Below, one piece after another: positions 5,322 through 7,717 of a DNA stretch of 7,717 bases. Source of the DNA: Nitrospirota bacterium (GTDB lineage: Bacteria; Nitrospirota; Nitrospiria; Nitrospirales; Nitrospiraceae). The notes beneath the pieces are model-generated. The model was given only the letters and a program-made list of their open reading frames with translations. It had not been told where the DNA came from and searched no databases. Both the position numbers and the translations under genes were made by a program. The stretch is from positions 1-7,717 of the forward strand of contig JACPZN010000299.1 of assembly GCA_016195505.1 (NCBI GenBank), given 5' to 3'. Positions within the stretch are counted from its first letter, which is position 1. Every line of letters starts with the position of its first letter.

Positions 5322-5832
5322 TTATTTCATCCCATCGTGTCTGCTTCCGATCGTCCTACTTGCTGTCAGGATGAGCGTGATCTCCTGTGTCGTTCTGACG
5401 CCTTTCAATTTCTGTTGTACCTGGCGCACGGTCCCCCGAATGATTCGTTCGTCTGGTTTTGTAACGTTACACACGAGAACGATAAAGCGTCGAGGGGCGA
5501 TCTCGGCGATCGTTCTCAAGGCAAGCGGGAGGGATGTGGGCGTACAGAATGCAACGGTTGGGGCCTTGCTGTTCAGGCACTCGGAAAGGCAACGTTTCAT
5601 TCTAAACTTTGTTTCTGGCAGTCGTCCTTGAAAGAAAAAGGAGTCACAGGGGAGTCGCGGCAATCCCATGGTGTGAGAGGAGGTGTTGAGTCGCTGCGGG
5701 GTTTTCTGAGGCGATGAGGTCGGCTTCGCCGAGAATCCGTAGCGCGCGCAGTGTGATATCATCGAGATGGCCGATCGGCACCGAGACGACATAGAGGACT
5801 CCAGACTTGGTAGGTCGATCATTGGAAGTCAT
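5322..5832 (-). pseudogene. rsmI: Decayed rsmI (16S rRNA cytidine-1402 2'-O-methyltransferase), internally deleted and frameshifted
   Basis: Intact RsmI is a SAM-dependent enzyme of about 280 residues that methylates the ribose of C1402 in 16S rRNA. Here the N-terminus is recognisable from the ATG at 5832: GVLYVVSVPIGHLDDITLRA, then a LIASEN segment and LLSHHGI (about residues 51-57), ending at a TGA at 5646-5644. In the +1 frame the homology resumes with LPCDSFFFQGRLP, PTVAFCTPTSLPLALRTIAE, VTKPDERIIRGTV and EITLILTA, up to a TAA at 5322. About 70 residues between these blocks are missing, including the SDAGTPxxxDPG region needed for SAM binding, and the C-terminus is short. The normal EDTR in the first block reads ENPA, so catalytic residues were already altered. 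A sequencing error could explain the frameshift but not the deletion. An intact copy elsewhere is likely but cannot be seen here. Confidence 0.85.
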
Positions 5833-5850
5833 CTCAGTACCAGCGTTTTG

Positions 5851-5880
5851 TTGACTCCATTCTCTCTCCATCGATATAAT
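5851..5880 (+). promoter_or_regulatory. Near-consensus sigma70-type promoter for hemX-hemA
   Basis: TTGACT (5851-5856, five of six) and a perfect TATAAT (5875-5880) are separated by 18 bp. Initiation near 5887 leaves a leader of about 50 nt to the ATG at 5938. It is the best promoter match in the window and sits just upstream of the rsmI remnant's start, pointing away from it. Confidence 0.8.
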
Positions 5881-5937
5881 TTCCAATTCAATTCGTCGAA
5901 AGCGATTCTCTAACCACGTACGGCAGGGACATTCCCA

Positions 5938-6741
5938 ATGGCAGCAGTCTGTTTCATGGTCACTATGGTCTTATATTTTGTGGCCACTGTGTCGTTTCTT
6001 GCCTATTTACTGCGGCGTTCCGAAGCCTTGTCAAAAGTGTCGTTGGGGATTACGGCTGTTGGATTCGTGTTTCATACCATCGCACTGGTGACCAGGATGG
6101 TCGACACGTCGTCATCGTCTCCCCCTAGTTTTCATGAGGCGCTGTCCTTTTTCTCATGGATGATGATCCTCGTGTTTCTGGCCGTAGAGTTTCGTCATCG
6201 GATTCACGTACTCGGATCCTTCATGGTGCCCTTGGCGTTGGTTTCTTTGATATCGGCGGCAGCCCTTCCGGAGACCGTACCCACACTCAAGCCCGTATTC
6301 AAGACCCTATGGTTCCATGTCACGCTCAGCATGTTGGGCACCGTGGGCTTCGCAGTCGCGTTCGTCGCAGGTGTGATGTATCTGATTCAGGATCGCCTCC
6401 TCAAGTCGAAACGGTTCAACGTGCTTTACAGCAAGCTGCCGGCGCTCGACTTTCTTGACCATCTCAATCAGCAGTCCATCGTCTTGGGATTTCCGTTGCT
6501 GACGCTGGGAATTGTGACCGGAGCGATCTCAGCCGAATTTGCGCGTGGCTCGTATGTGAGTTGGAATCCCGAACAGACATGGGCCCTCGTGACCTGGCTC
6601 TTCTATTTTGTCGTGTTGCTGGGGCGGTTGACGGTGGGATGGCGGGCCAAGCGGGCGGCCTATTTGACAGTGATTGGATTTGCCTGTGTGATTCTCACCT
6701 TGGTGGGGGTGGTGCTCAAAGGACACGGAGCCCTGTCGTGA
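5938..6741 (+). CDS. hemX: HemX/CcsA-like membrane protein (cytochrome c assembly family)
   Basis: A 267-residue integral membrane protein with about eight hydrophobic segments (roughly 6-27, 35-54, 68-84, 92-110, 126-150, 180-199, 215-233, 241-262). It belongs to the CcsA/CcmC/HemX superfamily of heme-handling proteins. The tryptophan-rich signature is present as SWNPEQTWALVTW (208-220), with Asn where the usual WDPKETW has Asp. Candidate heme-ligand histidines are H46, H66 and H127. In Bacillus, HemX is encoded next to hemA and lowers the amount of HemA protein; direct adjacency to hemA here argues for HemX rather than a cytochrome c ligase subunit. The start at 5938 has AGGGA about seven to eight bases upstream. 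The stop is one base from the hemA ATG, so translation is probably coupled. A CcsA-type cytochrome c maturation role remains possible. Confidence 0.85.
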   Translation: MAAVCFMVTMVLYFVATVSFLAYLLRRSEALSKVSLGITAVGFVFHTIALVTRMVDTSSSSPPSFHEALSFFSWMMILVFLAVEFRHRIHVLGSFMVPLALVSLISAAALPETVPTLKPVFKTLWFHVTLSMLGTVGFAVAFVAGVMYLIQDRLLKSKRFNVLYSKLPALDFLDHLNQQSIVLGFPLLTLGIVTGAISAEFARGSYVSWNPEQTWALVTWLFYFVVLLGRLTVGWRAKRAAYLTVIGFACVILTLVGVVLKGHGALS

Positions 6742-6742
6742 G

Positions 6743-7717
6743 ATGCATCTGATTGTTGTTGGCTTAAGCCATAAGACGGCGCCAGTTGAGATTCGTGAGA
6801 AGCTGGCTGTTCCTGACAGCCGTTTGGGCGAGGCCCTAAACCGGCTCTGTTCCTATCCCGGCGTGAAGGAAGGCGTTCTTCTGTCGACCTGCAATCGAGT
6901 CGAAGTCTATTCGGTTGTTGACGACGTCGAGGCCGGGTATGGACGCATTCAGGAGTTTCTTGCCGATACCCATCTGGCCCTGTCCTCCGAGCAATTGACG
7001 CCGCATCTCTACTGGCACACCGGGGATCGGGCGATCGCCCATCTGTTCAGAGTGGCGGCGAGTCTTGACTCGATGATCATCGGCGAGTCCCAGATCTTGG
7101 GACAGCTCAAGGATGCGTTTGAAATCGCGCTGGCGCATAAGACGACCGGCGTGATCATGAACAAGGTTGTGAAGAAAGCCATCTCAGTGGCGAAGCGTGT
7201 GCGGACCGAGACAAAAATCTCGGAAATGGCCGTGTCGGTCAGCTATGCGGCAGTCGAACTGGCCAAGAAAATCTTCTCAAATCTAGAAGAAAAGACAGTA
7301 TTGCTGGTCGGTGCCGGCGAAATGGCTAAACTGGCGGCGCGGCATCTGATCGCCCAAGGTGTGCGCCATGTCCGCATTACGACGAGGACACCGCAACATG
7401 CGATTGATCTCGCCGCCAAGTTCGGCGGGACGCCGGTGCCATTCGATCGGTTCAAGGATGAGATGGCCTCGGCAGACATTGTGCTGGTATCCACCGGCGC
7501 GGCGCACTATCTCGTCGGTGCAAAGGATGTGCACCGTGCGGTGAAGGAGCGCGGGAATCGACCCATGTTCTTGATCGACATCTCCGTTCCGCGCAACATC
7601 GATCCAGCCGTGCGGCATGTGGACAATGCCTTCCTCTTCGACATCGATGATCTGAAGACGCGGGTTGAACGGAATCGAGGGGAACGTTTAAACGAGGCTG
7701 AAAAAGCCGAACGGATG
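6743..7717 (+). CDS. hemA: HemA, glutamyl-tRNA reductase (3' end beyond window)
   Basis: The first 325 codons are present and open to the right edge; the family is usually 415-450 residues. HemA reduces glutamyl-tRNA(Glu) to glutamate-1-semialdehyde with NADPH, the committed step of C5-pathway tetrapyrrole synthesis. The protein opens MHLIVVGLSHKTAPVEIRE, with STCNR placing the catalytic cysteine at residue 50. It continues with SMIIGESQILGQ (110-121) and the NADPH-binding VGAGEM (189-194). The FLIDISVPRNIDP segment follows, and the start of the dimerisation helix (NEAEKAER) is at the right edge. The ATG at 6743 lies one base after the hemX stop. The upstream GGAG is about 12 bases away, so initiation probably relies on coupling with hemX. 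The gene shows no damage. Downstream genes, probably more hem genes, are outside the window. Confidence 0.98.
   Translation, partial: MHLIVVGLSHKTAPVEIREKLAVPDSRLGEALNRLCSYPGVKEGVLLSTCNRVEVYSVVDDVEAGYGRIQEFLADTHLALSSEQLTPHLYWHTGDRAIAHLFRVAASLDSMIIGESQILGQLKDAFEIALAHKTTGVIMNKVVKKAISVAKRVRTETKISEMAVSVSYAAVELAKKIFSNLEEKTVLLVGAGEMAKLAARHLIAQGVRHVRITTRTPQHAIDLAAKFGGTPVPFDRFKDEMASADIVLVSTGAAHYLVGAKDVHRAVKERGNRPMFLIDISVPRNIDPAVRHVDNAFLFDIDDLKTRVERNRGERLNEAEKAERM

Noticed and set aside
5337..5717. Plus-strand open frames between the TusA-like gene and hemX
   Set aside because: They lie antisense to the rsmI remnant, whose homology in the other strand explains the region. They have no start signal or protein-like pattern.

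Overview
The window looks like ordinary chromosome from a free-living Gram-negative-type bacterium of moderately high GC. My best guess is Nitrospirota, close to Nitrospira. This rests on the combination of rplM-rpsI next to argC-argJ, two bifunctional-nuclease-family (DUF151) paralogs, and a cytochrome-assembly-type HemX gene directly in front of hemA. The assignment is an inference from gene content and protein character; no database search was possible. I see no prophage, IS element, CRISPR array or defence island.

Left part, minus strand (1-3723). Reading in the direction of transcription, a gene for a small four-cysteine protein resembling the YggX Fe(II)-trafficking family comes first. 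It is followed by a strong candidate promoter and a leader hairpin. Then come two tandem DUF151 genes and the ribosomal protein genes rplM (L13) and rpsI (S9), closely spaced and probably one operon. A clear intrinsic terminator ends that unit. Beyond it lie argC and the start of argJ, two steps of arginine biosynthesis, with argJ running off the left edge.

Middle part, plus strand (3761-5309). A tRNA-Leu(CAA) gene with encoded CCA is followed by an isolated transcription unit. This unit has a TTGACA/TATGGT promoter, a leader of about 120 nt that contains a perfect 17-bp tandem duplication, a gene for an unrecognised exported glycine-rich protein, and a strong terminator. After it comes a TusA-like sulfurtransferase gene of the CPxN type.

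Right part (5310-7717). A decayed rsmI (16S rRNA ribose methyltransferase) remnant lies on the minus strand. It has lost its central SAM-binding part, is frameshifted and is short at the C-terminus. Reading away from it on the plus strand, a near-consensus sigma70-type promoter drives a HemX/CcsA-like membrane protein gene. Its stop codon is one base from the ATG of hemA (glutamyl-tRNA reductase), which runs off the right edge. The hemX-hemA pair marks the start of a tetrapyrrole biosynthesis operon.

The most unusual items are the rsmI remnant, the exported orphan gene with its duplicated leader segment, the tandem DUF151 pair in a ribosomal-protein operon, and the zinc-ribbon-like version of a YggX-type protein. 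Nothing here amounts to an evident new multi-gene system.
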